This document shows, one piece after another, positions 8,371 to 17,141 of a stretch of DNA of 64,000 nucleotides. Source of the stretch: CAVQUE01 sp046290435 (GTDB lineage Bacteria > Actinomycetota > Acidimicrobiia > Acidimicrobiales > UBA8592); NCBI GenBank assembly GCA_046290435.1, contig JBKAGO010000049.1, positions 14,288-78,287 of the forward strand, in the 5' to 3' direction. Each line of letters opens with the position of its first letter. Position 1 is the stretch's first letter. The translations under genes were made by a program, and so were the position numbers. Below the pieces are notes generated by a model. It made no database searches. It had not been told where the DNA came from and saw nothing but the letters and a program-made list of their open reading frames with translations.

Positions 8371-9879
8371 ATGCCAGCGATGCGTTACCTCGCGGTCCTC
8401 GACGATCCCGTCATCTCCACCGGACTCGACGCCATCCGCGCCGAACTGGGAATCGTCGAGGCGTTCGACGCCGACGCCTCCCACGAAGCCGAGGTCGCCG
8501 CCCGGCGCGGCCCCGTGCTGCCGCCCGGCGTCGACGACGACCGGGACTGGGCCGACCGGCGCGACCTCGAGCTGATCGCCATCGACCCACCCGGCAGCCG
8601 CGACCTCGACCAGGCCTACACCGCCGAACGCACCGCCGACGGCTACCGGGTCTGGTACGCCATCGCCGATGTCGCCGCATTCGTGCACCCCGGCGGCGCC
8701 CTCGAAGCCGCATCGCTCGAACGCGGCGTCACGCTCTACGCCCCGGACCGTCGGGCGTCGCTGCATCCGGTGGCCATCAACGAACACGCCGCCAGCCTCC
8801 TGCCGGGCGCCGACCGCCCCAGCTGTCTGTGGCGCATCGATATCGACGACACCGGCGAACTCGTTGACGCGCACCTCGAACGCGCAATCGTGCGGGTCCG
8901 CCAGGCCATGTCGTACCGCGACGCCCAGGCCGAGATCGACGGACCCGACGCCCGCGACAGCCTGGCACTGCTGCGCACCATCGGTTCGCTGCGCCAGGAC
9001 CTCGAAGCGGCCCGGGGTGCGGTCAGCCTGACGTTGCCGTCCCAGGAGATCGTCGCCACCGACGGCGGCCACCGCCTCGTCTACGACCAGACCCTGCCCG
9101 TCGAAGGCTGGAACGCCCAGATCTCGCTGCTGACCGGCATCGCCGCCGCGCAGATCATGGTCGCCGCCGGCGTCGGGCTGCTGCGTACCCTGCCGCCCCC
9201 CGACGACGACACCGTCGCCGAGCTCCGGCGCACCGCTCGGGGCCTGCGTGTCGACTGGCCCACCGACGAACCCTACGCAGAGCGCATCCGTCGCCTCGAC
9301 CCCGAGGCCGGCGCCGAGGTCGCGCTGGCGGTTCGCGCCGCCCGGCTGCTGCGAGGCGCCGGTTATGTGGCATTCACCTCCGCCGACGAGATCCCCGACC
9401 AGCGCGACCACTCGGCCATCGCCTCGACCTACGCGCACGTCACCGCCCCGCTGCGGCGCGTCTGCGACCGCTACACCAACGAGGTCCTCATGGCACTGTG
9501 CGCCGGCACCACTCCCCCGGCGTGGGCCGTGGACACCCTCACCGAGCTGCCCTCCATCATGGGCAGGGCCCGCAACCGCGAGGGCAGCCTCGATCGCACC
9601 ATGGTCGACTACATCGAATCCGTCGTGCTGGCCGACGCCCTCGGCGAGCACTTCGACGCCACGGTCGTCAACCACCGCCACCGAGGCGACGACCTCCAGG
9701 CCGTCATCCAGCTGGCCGAACCGGCGGTCATCTCCACGCTCAGCCCGGCACCTCCGCTTGGCACCACGCTGCAGGTCCGCCTCGTCGAGGTCGATCCCGC
9801 CCGGCGCCTCGTCCGCTTCGAGTCCGCCGCAGCGCTGGGGTCAGACCCCGCTTTCCCGCTTTCTCATGGGGAGGGATGA
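8371..9879 (+). CDS. RNB-domain (RNase II/R-type) exoribonuclease-like protein
   Basis: 502 residues, ATG at 8371. The RNB active-site segment IDPPGSRDLDQAY is at about residues 71-83: three of the four metal-binding Asp of RNase II are present (D72, D78, D80), the fourth is Gln81. SAIASTYAHVTAPLRRVCDRYTNE matches the conserved RNB C-terminal motif with the Arg that contacts the phosphate. There is no recognisable cold-shock domain before it and only a short S1-like segment at the end, so it is a compact actinobacterial form. Expected to degrade single-stranded RNA 3'-5' in the cytoplasm. Its last 14 codons and stop lie inside the palindromic element at 9836-9926. Confidence 0.82.
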   Translation: MPAMRYLAVLDDPVISTGLDAIRAELGIVEAFDADASHEAEVAARRGPVLPPGVDDDRDWADRRDLELIAIDPPGSRDLDQAYTAERTADGYRVWYAIADVAAFVHPGGALEAASLERGVTLYAPDRRASLHPVAINEHAASLLPGADRPSCLWRIDIDDTGELVDAHLERAIVRVRQAMSYRDAQAEIDGPDARDSLALLRTIGSLRQDLEAARGAVSLTLPSQEIVATDGGHRLVYDQTLPVEGWNAQISLLTGIAAAQIMVAAGVGLLRTLPPPDDDTVAELRRTARGLRVDWPTDEPYAERIRRLDPEAGAEVALAVRAARLLRGAGYVAFTSADEIPDQRDHSAIASTYAHVTAPLRRVCDRYTNEVLMALCAGTTPPAWAVDTLTELPSIMGRARNREGSLDRTMVDYIESVVLADALGEHFDATVVNHRHRGDDLQAVIQLAEPAVISTLSPAPPLGTTLQVRLVEVDPARRLVRFESAAALGSDPAFPLSHGEG

Positions 9880-9926
9880 CCATGTCGTCGACATGCGAGA
9901 AAGCGGGAAGGCGGGGTCTGACCCCA
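9836..9926. repeat. Palindromic element, copy A (30-bp inverted repeat arms)
   Basis: Left arm 9836-9865 begins TGGGGTCAGACCCCGC; right arm 9897-9926 is its reverse complement with one mismatch in 30. The 31-bp loop contains a smaller palindrome CATGTCGTCGACATG. The element provides the last codons of the RNB gene, and its final A is the A of the kynurenine monooxygenase start codon. The TGGGGTCAGACCCC end resembles REP-type palindromes spread by Y1 (TnpA-REP) transposases, as far as I recall. Confidence 0.93.
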
Positions 9927-11290
9927 TGAAGGCCGCTGTCGTGGGGGCCGGGCTCACCGGGGCCCTGTTGGCGGCACGCCTCGGCGATGCCGGCCACCGT
10001 GTCGACCTCTACGACCGGCGCCCCGACCTGCGTCGCCACGACGTCGACGCCGGACGCTCGATCAACCTGGCCATCTCCCACCGCGGCCTCGACGCACTCT
10101 CTCGGGTGGACCTCGACGGCACCTCCCTCGACGGCGTCGTGCGCGACCTGGCCATCACCATGCCCGGACGCATGCTGCACCGCCTCGACGGCGAACTCGT
10201 CTTCCAGCCATACGGCACCGACCCCGACCACGTCCTGCACTCGGTCAACCGCGACCTGCTGAACGCAACGCTGCTCGACACCGTCGAGCGGCGCACCGAG
10301 GTCACCACGCACTTCTCGGCCCGGGTACGCGACGTCGACGTCCGCACCGGCGCCCTCACGGTCGACACCCGATCCGGGGACACCGCTGCCCCCGATCCCC
10401 AGCGCGAGCAGTACGACGTGGTCTTCGGCGCGGACGGCGCGTACTCGGCCATGCGTGGCCGGCTGCAGCGCATCGGCCGCGTCGACTACTCCCAGACCTT
10501 CCTGGCGCACGGCTACAAGGAGCTGACCATCCCCGCTCGCGCCGACGGCACCCACGCCCTCGATCCCCATGCGCTGCACATCTGGCCTCGCAGCAGCCAG
10601 ATGATGATCGCGCTGCCCAACACCGACGGCAGCTTCACCGCGACCCTCTTCTGGCCCTTCGCTGCGCCCGGCGAGCCCGAAGCCGTCAGCTTCGACCGCG
10701 TGGTCACCGCCGACGACGTCGCCGCCGCGTTCGCCCGTCACTATCCCGACGCGCTCGAGCTCATGCCCGACCTCGCCGCCGAGTACCAAGCCAACCCGGC
10801 GAGCTCGCTGGTCACCATCCGCACCGGGCCCTGGTACCACGACGACCGGTTGCTCATCATCGGCGACGCCGCCCACGCCGTCGTCCCCTTCTACGGCCAG
10901 GGCGCCAACGCGGCGCTCGAAGACGTCACCATCTTGTTCGAGCACTACGCCCGTGACGCCGCCACCCCCGGCGTGTTCGCCCGGTTCTACGCGGAGCGCA
11001 AGGATGACGCGGACGCGCTGGCGGACCTGGCCATCGAGCACTACGACGAGATGCGCGATTCGGTGCGGTCGCGGTGGTTCCTCGCCACCGCTGCGCTCGA
11101 ACGCGCGCTGCATCGCCTCGCCCCCGACCGGTTCGTCCCGCTCTACACGATGGTCAGCTTCACCCGGATTCCCTACGCGCAAGCCGTCGAGCGGAGCCGC
11201 CGCCAGCACCGCGTCCTGGGTGTCACCGTGGCGGTCGCGCTCGCCGCAGTGGCGTTGGTGGTCGCTCTCGTGGTGTGGTTGATGACATGA
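9926..11290 (+). CDS. kmo: Kynurenine 3-monooxygenase-like FAD hydroxylase
   Basis: 454 residues. FAD-binding Rossmann motif VVGAGLTGALLA begins at residue 5, so the ATG at 9926 is the only sensible start. The KMO signature RSINLAISHRG (residues ~44-54) and the second FAD motif GDAAHAVVPFYGQGANAALED are both present; the length and the hydrophobic C-terminal segment (VTVAVALAAVALVVALVVWL) match membrane-associated KMO. Predicted to hydroxylate kynurenine to 3-hydroxykynurenine with NADPH and O2. The stop overlaps the tryptophan dioxygenase start by 4 bp (ATGA), giving translational coupling with the enzyme two steps upstream in tryptophan breakdown. The region before the ATG is the right arm of a hairpin. 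Confidence 0.9.
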   Translation: MKAAVVGAGLTGALLAARLGDAGHRVDLYDRRPDLRRHDVDAGRSINLAISHRGLDALSRVDLDGTSLDGVVRDLAITMPGRMLHRLDGELVFQPYGTDPDHVLHSVNRDLLNATLLDTVERRTEVTTHFSARVRDVDVRTGALTVDTRSGDTAAPDPQREQYDVVFGADGAYSAMRGRLQRIGRVDYSQTFLAHGYKELTIPARADGTHALDPHALHIWPRSSQMMIALPNTDGSFTATLFWPFAAPGEPEAVSFDRVVTADDVAAAFARHYPDALELMPDLAAEYQANPASSLVTIRTGPWYHDDRLLIIGDAAHAVVPFYGQGANAALEDVTILFEHYARDAATPGVFARFYAERKDDADALADLAIEHYDEMRDSVRSRWFLATAALERALHRLAPDRFVPLYTMVSFTRIPYAQAVERSRRQHRVLGVTVAVALAAVALVVALVVWLMT

Positions 11291-12078
11291 CCGCGACCCC
11301 GCTGAACTATGCGTCGTACCTCGAGCTCGACACGCTGCTCTCGTTGCAGCGCCTGCGCTCCGAACCGGCCGAACACGACGAGCTGCTCTTCATCACCGTC
11401 CACCAGGCCAGCGAGCTGTGGTTCAAGACCCTGCTCGCCGAGCTCGACAAGATCGTCGCCGACCTCAGCGACAACCACCTGTTCCGGGTCATCAGCAGCT
11501 TCCGGCGTGCCAACGCCATCGTCGCGGTGCTCGTCGACCACTTCACCGTCCTCGAGACCATGACTCCGTTGTCGTTCCTGCGGTTCCGCGACCGCCTCGA
11601 CACCTCCAGCGGGTTCCAGTCGATGCAGTTCCGCGAACTCGAGAACGTCCTCGGCCTCAAGCGCGAACACATCTACGACCACTACCCCACCGACCTGCCG
11701 GGCCGCGCCGCCGCAGAGGCCCGCCTGCAGCAGCCATCGTTGCCCGATGCGTTCCACCGGTTCCTCGAACACCGCGGCGTCACCATCCCCGACGCCGTGC
11801 GCGACCGGCCCGTCGATGCCCCCCACGAACCGAACGACGACATCCAGACCGCCATCGCCGAGCTCTACCGCACCGACGGCAGCTACGTCATCCTCTTCGA
11901 GCTCATGGTCGACTTCGACGAAGCCCTCCAGGAATGGCGCTACCGCCATGCCAAGCTCGTCGAACGCACCATCGGCGACAAGGCCGGCACCGGCGGCTCC
12001 CTCGGCGTCGAGTTCCTCCGCCGCTCGATCTTCACCCAGGCCTTCCCCGACCTCTGGGCTGTCCGCAAACAGTTCTGA
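11287..12078 (+). CDS. kynA: Tryptophan 2,3-dioxygenase
   Basis: 263 residues, usual length for bacterial TDO. Conserved features: HQASELWFK with the active-site His39 (His55 in Xanthomonas TDO), the substrate-carboxylate arginine region FLRFRDRLDTSSGFQSMQFRELE, the proximal heme ligand His221 in WRYRHAKLVERTIG, and the C-terminal loop KAGTGGSLG that closes over tryptophan. Heme-dependent oxidation of L-tryptophan to N-formylkynurenine. Formamidase and kynureninase genes are not in the window. The second copy of the palindrome starts 4 bp after the stop codon. Confidence 0.96.
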   Translation: MTATPLNYASYLELDTLLSLQRLRSEPAEHDELLFITVHQASELWFKTLLAELDKIVADLSDNHLFRVISSFRRANAIVAVLVDHFTVLETMTPLSFLRFRDRLDTSSGFQSMQFRELENVLGLKREHIYDHYPTDLPGRAAAEARLQQPSLPDAFHRFLEHRGVTIPDAVRDRPVDAPHEPNDDIQTAIAELYRTDGSYVILFELMVDFDEALQEWRYRHAKLVERTIGDKAGTGGSLGVEFLRRSIFTQAFPDLWAVRKQF

Positions 12079-12081
12079 CTG

Positions 12082-12170
12082 TGGGGTCAGACCCCGCTTT
12101 CCCGCTTTCTCCGTGTGGACTCCCGATCGCTACGCAGTGCGAGAAAGCGGGAAAGCGGGGTCTGACCCCA
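12082..12170. repeat. Palindromic element, copy B (30-bp perfect inverted repeat)
   Basis: Arms 12082-12111 and 12141-12170 are perfect reverse complements (30/30), with the same arm sequence as copy A at 9836. The 29-bp loop is unrelated to the copy A loop. It sits right after the dioxygenase stop and could also act as a transcription terminator hairpin. Confidence 0.95.
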
Positions 12171-12206
12171 ACGTGAAAGCAGCGGGCGCTCTACGATCCG
12201 GCGGTC

Positions 12207-13268
12207 ATGACACGCTGGATCGGATCGCTCGAGGGGTTCTCGCGTCGTGTCGTGATGTGCTGTGTCGTGACCGGCGGGCTCGTCCTGTTGCTCGTGACGT
12301 TGCCGATCACGTTGCCGGTCGTCGTCGTGGCCGATCTCGTCACGGGGCCACGACGGATGCGGTTCAGTCGGCTGTTGGCCATGGGCATCAACTACCTCGC
12401 CCTCGAGACCGTCGGCATCGTCGTCGCCATCGCGTTGTGGATCGGCACCGGGTTCGGGCTGGCGATGCAGACCCGCTGGTCCCAGCGTCTCCACCACCTC
12501 GTCCAGCTGTGGTGGACCCGCCAGGTGATGAGCGCGACCGAACGCTGGCTGAAGGCCGAGATCATCGACGACGGCGCCGACCTGCTCACCACCGGCAACG
12601 TCATCATCTGTGCCCGCCACGCCAGCTTCTTCGACGCCGTCGTCCCCGCCGTGCTCATCGGGCGCACCACCGACGAGGTGCCGCTGCGCCACGTGCTGAA
12701 GAAGGGGCTCGCCTTCGACCCGTGCCTCGACATCTACGGCAGCCGGCTGCCCAACCACTTCGTCGACCGCCTCCCCGACAACCGCGGCGCCGAACTCGAC
12801 GCCATCGGTGCACTCGGCGCCGAACTCGACGGGGCCGCCGGGGTGATCTTCCCCGAAGGCACGTTCCACAGCGAGGCCCGCGCCGAGCGCATACGCGCCC
12901 GCGTCGGACGCCGCCACCCCGAACGCCTCGCCCGCATCGACAAGCTCCGCCACCTCCTTCCGCCCCATCCCGGGGGCACGTTGGCGATGCTGCGCGCCGC
13001 GGCCGGCGCCGACCTCGCGTTCGTCGCCCACACCGGGTTCGAGCCGTTCGGCTCGTTCCGGGCGATCATCGCCAACGTCCCCTTCGACCACCCCATCCGT
13101 GCCAAGGTGTGGCGGGTCCCGGCCACCGACATCCCCGACGACGACGAGGCCCGCCTCGTCCTCATCGACCGCTGGTGGCAGACCATGGACGACTGGATAA
13201 CCGAACACCGCCGGCACACACCACCGGTGGGCAAGCACCGTCAGCAAAGCGGCACCCGTGAGCAATGA
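12207..13268 (+). CDS. Lysophospholipid acyltransferase (PlsC-like) membrane protein
   Basis: 353 residues. Two or three N-terminal membrane segments (VVMCCVVTGGLVLLLVTLPITLPVVVV and YLALETVGIVVAIALWIGTGFGLAM) are followed by the acyltransferase core: ARHASFFDAV gives the H-x4-D catalytic motif and GVIFPEGTFHS gives the acyl-acceptor binding motif FPEGT. Likely esterifies a lysophospholipid or glycerol-phosphate at the inner membrane face. The final 12 codons are basic and Gln rich. Overlaps or abuts the following phosphatase gene, so probably co-transcribed. Confidence 0.83.
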   Translation: MTRWIGSLEGFSRRVVMCCVVTGGLVLLLVTLPITLPVVVVADLVTGPRRMRFSRLLAMGINYLALETVGIVVAIALWIGTGFGLAMQTRWSQRLHHLVQLWWTRQVMSATERWLKAEIIDDGADLLTTGNVIICARHASFFDAVVPAVLIGRTTDEVPLRHVLKKGLAFDPCLDIYGSRLPNHFVDRLPDNRGAELDAIGALGAELDGAAGVIFPEGTFHSEARAERIRARVGRRHPERLARIDKLRHLLPPHPGGTLAMLRAAAGADLAFVAHTGFEPFGSFRAIIANVPFDHPIRAKVWRVPATDIPDDDEARLVLIDRWWQTMDDWITEHRRHTPPVGKHRQQSGTREQ

Positions 13269-13275
13269 GGCGACG

Positions 13276-14088
13276 ATGACCCCTGTACCCCCCGTCGATG
13301 CAGCCCTGCTCGAAGACGCCACCGACATCGCCGCGCACGCCGCGGCGCACACCCTCACCCGCTTCGGACGCGCCGACCTCCACGTCGAATCGAAACGAGA
13401 CGGCTCCGAGGTGACCGACGCCGACCGCGGCGCAGAGGAGATCGTGCGCCGCGAGGTACGCGCCCGTCACCCCGACGACACCGTCATCGGCGAGGAGTTC
13501 GGCACAACCACCGGCTCGAGCGGCCGCCGCTGGATCGTCGATCCCATCGACGGCACCACGTCGTTCGTGCACGGCGTGCCGCTGTACAGCAGCCTGCTGG
13601 CGGTCTTCGACGAGCACGGCCCGGCCGTCGGCGTCATCACCATCCCCGCCCTCGATCGGGTCTGCATCGCCGGCCGGGGTCGCGGCTGCACCGTCGACGG
13701 GCGACCCTCCCAGGTCGCCGCCACCGCGGACCTCGCCGGCGCGTTGATCTCGACCAGCAGCTTCGATCTCGACTGGTGGCCAACCGACGCCCTCGTGGCC
13801 ATCGCGAGCTGCGGCGCGAAGACCCGCACCTGGGGCGACGGCTACGGCTATCTCCTCCTCGCCAGCGGCGCCATCGACGTCATGATCGATCCGCCGCTCA
13901 ATCCCTGGGACATCGCCGCGATGCTGACCGTCATCCCCGAAGCCGGCGGCATGCTGACTACATGGGCCGGTACCGCCGATCCCGACGCCGCCCTCGACGA
14001 ACGCCCCGCCGGCTGGGTGGCCGCCAACGCGACCCTGCATCGCCAGGTGCTCGACCTGGTCGCACCGACGGTGACCGCGCAGATCTGA
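13276..14088 (+). CDS. Inositol monophosphatase family phosphatase (possibly histidinol-phosphatase)
   Basis: 270 residues from the ATG at 13276 (TGAGGCG ribosome site); a GTG at 13258 would add six residues and overlap the previous gene. All family metal motifs are present: GEEFG, WIVDPIDGTTSFVHGVPLY, and PWDIAAMLTVIPEAGG. The WGDGYGYLLLASGAIDVMIDPPLNPWD arrangement resembles actinobacterial HisN-type histidinol-phosphatases more than SuhB, but I cannot separate these without alignment. Mg-dependent, Li-sensitive in the family. No his genes are adjacent. Confidence 0.8.
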   Translation: MTPVPPVDAALLEDATDIAAHAAAHTLTRFGRADLHVESKRDGSEVTDADRGAEEIVRREVRARHPDDTVIGEEFGTTTGSSGRRWIVDPIDGTTSFVHGVPLYSSLLAVFDEHGPAVGVITIPALDRVCIAGRGRGCTVDGRPSQVAATADLAGALISTSSFDLDWWPTDALVAIASCGAKTRTWGDGYGYLLLASGAIDVMIDPPLNPWDIAAMLTVIPEAGGMLTTWAGTADPDAALDERPAGWVAANATLHRQVLDLVAPTVTAQI

Positions 14089-14137
14089 CGACCTGGCGGG
14101 TACAACCCGGCGCCGAACCAGGGCACACTGGTCAGTG

Positions 14138-14506
14138 ATGAGTGCGCCGCGCAGATTGTTCCCCGACGATCCCCGGACCGTCGGCGAAGAACCCGACTAC
14201 CGGTTCACCCTGGCCAACGAACGCACCTTTCTGGCCTGGATCCGCACCGCGCTGGCGCTCGCGGCCGGCGGGCTCGCGGCCATTCACCTCATCCCCGATC
14301 AGGCGGGTTCGTCGGCGTTGGGTATCGCCTTGTTGGCGCTCGCGGTCGTGACCGCGGCGACGGCCTACCGTCGCTGGGCGCTCAACGAGACGTCGATGCG
14401 TCTCGGCGAACCGCTCCCGCCGTCGCGTCTGCCACAGGTCATCGCGATCGCCACGGCCCTCGTGGCCCTCGCTGCGGTCGTGTTCTTCATCATCGACGCA
14501 ATCTGA
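14138..14506 (+). CDS. DUF202 (YidH-type) membrane protein 1
   Basis: 122 residues from the ATG at 14138; a GTG at 14135 is directly before it. Three hydrophobic segments with the DUF202 signature LANERTFLAWIRTALALAAGGLA near residues 28-50 and a RWALNETSMRLGEPLPPSRLP loop before the last helix. Function of the family is not known. Forms a tandem pair with the next gene (7 bp gap). Confidence 0.82.
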   Translation: MSAPRRLFPDDPRTVGEEPDYRFTLANERTFLAWIRTALALAAGGLAAIHLIPDQAGSSALGIALLALAVVTAATAYRRWALNETSMRLGEPLPPSRLPQVIAIATALVALAAVVFFIIDAI

Positions 14507-14513
14507 GCGGCCC

Positions 14514-14876
14514 ATGGCTTCCAGCAGGAGCAGACCACCCCGACCCGACAACCACTTCGACAAGGGTCTCCAGCACGAACGAACCGCGCTGGCGTGGGAG
14601 CGGACCGCCATCTCGACGATGGTGGCCGGCGTCCTGCTCGGACGCTATGGCGCCGAGGATGCGCACTTCACGATCGCGCTGATCGGGGTACTGCAGGTCG
14701 CCGTCGGCGGTGGACTGATGGTGTGGGCCGGGTTCCACTACGACGAGCTGCACGGCCCGCTGCGTGAAGGGGACTCGGTGATCCATCCCAATGCCGCACG
14801 TGTCATCGGGGTGGCGACCATCGTCTTCACCGGCTTCGCGCTGCTGCTGGCGGTGTTGTTGACCTTCGTCGACTGA
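14514..14876 (+). CDS. DUF202 membrane protein 2
   Basis: 120 residues. Same family as its neighbour but shorter before the signature: QHERTALAWERTAISTMVAGVLLGRYG, then two further hydrophobic helices. Pairs of DUF202 proteins encoded side by side are common in actinobacteria and may form a heteromer; that is inference. Convergent with the sigma-factor gene. Confidence 0.82.
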   Translation: MASSRSRPPRPDNHFDKGLQHERTALAWERTAISTMVAGVLLGRYGAEDAHFTIALIGVLQVAVGGGLMVWAGFHYDELHGPLREGDSVIHPNAARVIGVATIVFTGFALLLAVLLTFVD

Positions 14877-14918
14877 CGCAGGTCTCACGCAACAGCCGGC
14901 GGTTCGTGGCAGGCCGGC

Positions 14919-15779
14919 TCAGAAGGTGACGGCCTCGACCGACACCGCCGGGCGCAGGCGAGTCTTCCACGAGCTCGCGTCGCCGATGGCCTCGGCGTAG
15001 CGCTCCTTGCGGCGGGCCACGCGGGCGCCGACCTGTTCGTCGGTCCCGGGCCGGTCGTACTGGGCCTCGATGCCATCTTTGAGCATCGCCAGGGCTTCGG
15101 AGCGCAGCTGGGAGATGCGCGATTCGGTCACGCCCAGGAAGCGGGCCAGCTCCTGGGACGTGCGTCCCTCGAGGAAGTAGCCGACCACCACGAGACGATG
15201 GCGTTCGGGCAACAGCTCCACGGCGTCGGAGAGATAGGAGTGCATCTCGCGGTGCTCCATCTCCTCGCAGGGCTCACGGGTGGTCGAGTCGGGCAATACG
15301 TCGACCAGGGTCAGGTCTTCGTCGGCACCTTCGTACACCTCGTGTTCGAGCGCCAGGACGACCGAGCGGAACATCCGATCCTGCAGCCGGTCCAGCTCGG
15401 CGGCGGTCATCCCCAGGGCTTCGGCCTTCTCCTCGGCGTTCGGGAGACGACCGAGCTCGGTGGCCAGGCGTTGTTCGACACCTTCGAGACGGCGGGCCAG
15501 CGTCCGCACCGAGCGGGGAGCCCAGTCGGCGGCGCGGGCGGCGTCGAGGATGGCACCACGGATGCGCTGCGCGGCGAAACGTTCGAACGGGACACCGCGC
15601 TCCTCGTCGTAGCGGCGGGCGGCCTCGACCAGACCGAGGGCTCCGGCCCGGGCCAGATCGTCGCGGTCGACGTGGCGGGGGAAGTGGACCGCCACCTGAT
15701 AGACGACGTGCTTCACGAGCGGGAGGTGCTGCTCGATCAGTTGCGACAGGCTGGCGTCGGGGGTGGGATTGCGCATCAT
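14919..15779 (-). CDS. fliA: FliA/WhiG-type RNA polymerase sigma factor (sigma-28 family)
   Basis: 286 residues if it starts at the ATG at 15779 (or 15776), which has GAAAGGG just upstream; an ATG at 15833 or 15851 would add an N-terminal tail without domain character. Region 2: HLPLVKHVVYQVAVHFPRHVDRDDLARAGALGLVEAARRYDEERGVPFERFAAQRIRGAILDAARAADWAPRSVR, including the FliA/WhiG-type -10 recognition helix. Region 3 and region 4 follow, with LPERHRLVVVGYFLEGRTSQELARFLGVTESRISQLRSEALAMLK as the helix-turn-helix for the -35 box. A ~50-residue C-terminal extension is unusual for FliA. Several sigma-28-like promoters occur in the flagellar cluster 40 kb away. Confidence 0.85.
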   Translation of the reverse strand: MMRNPTPDASLSQLIEQHLPLVKHVVYQVAVHFPRHVDRDDLARAGALGLVEAARRYDEERGVPFERFAAQRIRGAILDAARAADWAPRSVRTLARRLEGVEQRLATELGRLPNAEEKAEALGMTAAELDRLQDRMFRSVVLALEHEVYEGADEDLTLVDVLPDSTTREPCEEMEHREMHSYLSDAVELLPERHRLVVVGYFLEGRTSQELARFLGVTESRISQLRSEALAMLKDGIEAQYDRPGTDEQVGARVARRKERYAEAIGDASSWKTRLRPAVSVEAVTF

Positions 15780-15923
15780 CGCCCTTTCGAATTCGTGATC
15801 AGCGGCGATGCCGCTCTCGGTGCTCTCGGTCATTGCTCGGCTGGCTGGCACTGCTCTCGCACCTCACGACTCGGTCAGAAACGCTGGGGTTCGCTTCCGC
15901 TCGCCTCGTGACGTGCGGAGAAA

Positions 15924-15951
15924 CCATCGACTCGAATCTCGCCGACCTTTA
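15924..15951 (-). promoter_or_regulatory. Possible sigma-28 promoter of the sigma gene itself
   Basis: On the minus strand TAAA at 15951-15948 is followed after 16 bases by GTCGATGG at 15931-15924, one base from the GCCGATGG seen before fliM and fliP. Would give autoregulation. Weak: spacer 16 and one -10 mismatch. Confidence 0.3.
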
Positions 15952-16097
15952 CGAGAAAAACGTTGGGGAGGTTTGCCCAGACACCCTCCACACCCCCGCT
16001 GAGCAGGGCGAATAGCCACGATCGGTGACCGAAATCAGTCGTCCGACTCAGGCCGTACGGCCCATCTCGGCGCCGCGAAACGTCACGGCGGGTGGTC

Positions 16098-17141
16098 TCA
16101 GACCGACAGTCCGTCGAAGATCTGGGTCGTCAGGCCCCGCTGCGCCAACCGGGCGAGGACGTCGCGACCATCGGGTATGCCGGCCAGCCCACGCGCACCG
16201 GGGCCTCCGACGCGTCCCCCGTGGGGGACAGCTGTGGCCAACTCGGCAACCGTCGCCGCCACCGTCGCGGCAGCGACCGCGGGCCGTTGCACCGCCCCCA
16301 CCACCTCCACGCGACGTGTGGTGCCCACCCGGCCGCGCACCTCGACACGGACGGCACCGTCGCCGCCTTCGGCATGAGGCGGACTCAACATCGGCAGCCA
16401 CGCCGTGAAGCGATCCTGGCGTGTCGCCGCCATGCGCGCGGTGATACGGCACGCATCGGGAAACCATGGCTTCGCCAGGACCGCGTCGGGCAGCGCCGCC
16501 CGATAGCAGTCGGCACCGCCGATGGGTTCGGGGAACCACACGAGCTCGCGGCCCGAGCCCCCGGGCCGGCGACGCCACGACCCATCACGCCAGTCGAGCG
16601 ACGGACTCCCGAGCGCCCGATGATGCTGGCGGGCACACGCAGGACCCCCGGTGCCCACAGTGGCCATGTGGATCTCGTCGACGACGTCGAACCAACTCCC
16701 GACGTGACGGGCCAACAGGCCCGTCAGCCCCGGGGCGAAACCCGCGCCCACCAGCAGGGGAACCCCGCGGCGCCGCGCGATGGGATCGAGGCGCAGCATG
16801 GAACGCACCTCGTCGAGGCGGTCGCTGACCGACACCACCGGCACCCCCGCATCGAGGGCATGGCGCACCGGAGCCAGATGACGCCCCGCAGGCGTCGCCA
16901 CGACGAGCACCGCGATGCCATGACGGCGCAGGAGTGCCGCGACATCGCCCGCAGCCGAGTCGACGATGGCGCCCGATCCCAGCGTCGGCGCCGTGCGATC
17001 GAGTCGCTCGCGGTCGGCGTCGCTGACGACGACCTCGATGCCGGGATCGGTGGCGATCAGCTGGCGGGCGACACGAGACCCGACGGCGCCCATCCCCAGA
17101 ACGGCCACCCGGCCGCGGGCCGGGTCAGTCGACGTTGACAT
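16098..17141 (-). CDS. NAD(P)-binding saccharopine-dehydrogenase-like oxidoreductase
   Basis: 347 residues from the ATG at 17141. The N-terminal Rossmann motif VAVLGMGAVGSRVARQLIA (G-x-G-x-x-G) and the VVSDADRERLD acidic strand end indicate NAD binding; VVSVSDRLDEVRSMLRLDPIARRRGVPLLVGAGFAPGLTGLLARHVG is the pattern of saccharopine dehydrogenase-like proteins, where GAGFAPG contacts the substrate side. The C-terminal half is poorly conserved. Substrate unknown. The start codon overlaps the end of the small protein gene at 17125-17259, which suggests co-transcription. Confidence 0.68.
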   Translation of the reverse strand: MSTSTDPARGRVAVLGMGAVGSRVARQLIATDPGIEVVVSDADRERLDRTAPTLGSGAIVDSAAGDVAALLRRHGIAVLVVATPAGRHLAPVRHALDAGVPVVSVSDRLDEVRSMLRLDPIARRRGVPLLVGAGFAPGLTGLLARHVGSWFDVVDEIHMATVGTGGPACARQHHRALGSPSLDWRDGSWRRRPGGSGRELVWFPEPIGGADCYRAALPDAVLAKPWFPDACRITARMAATRQDRFTAWLPMLSPPHAEGGDGAVRVEVRGRVGTTRRVEVVGAVQRPAVAAATVAATVAELATAVPHGGRVGGPGARGLAGIPDGRDVLARLAQRGLTTQIFDGLSV

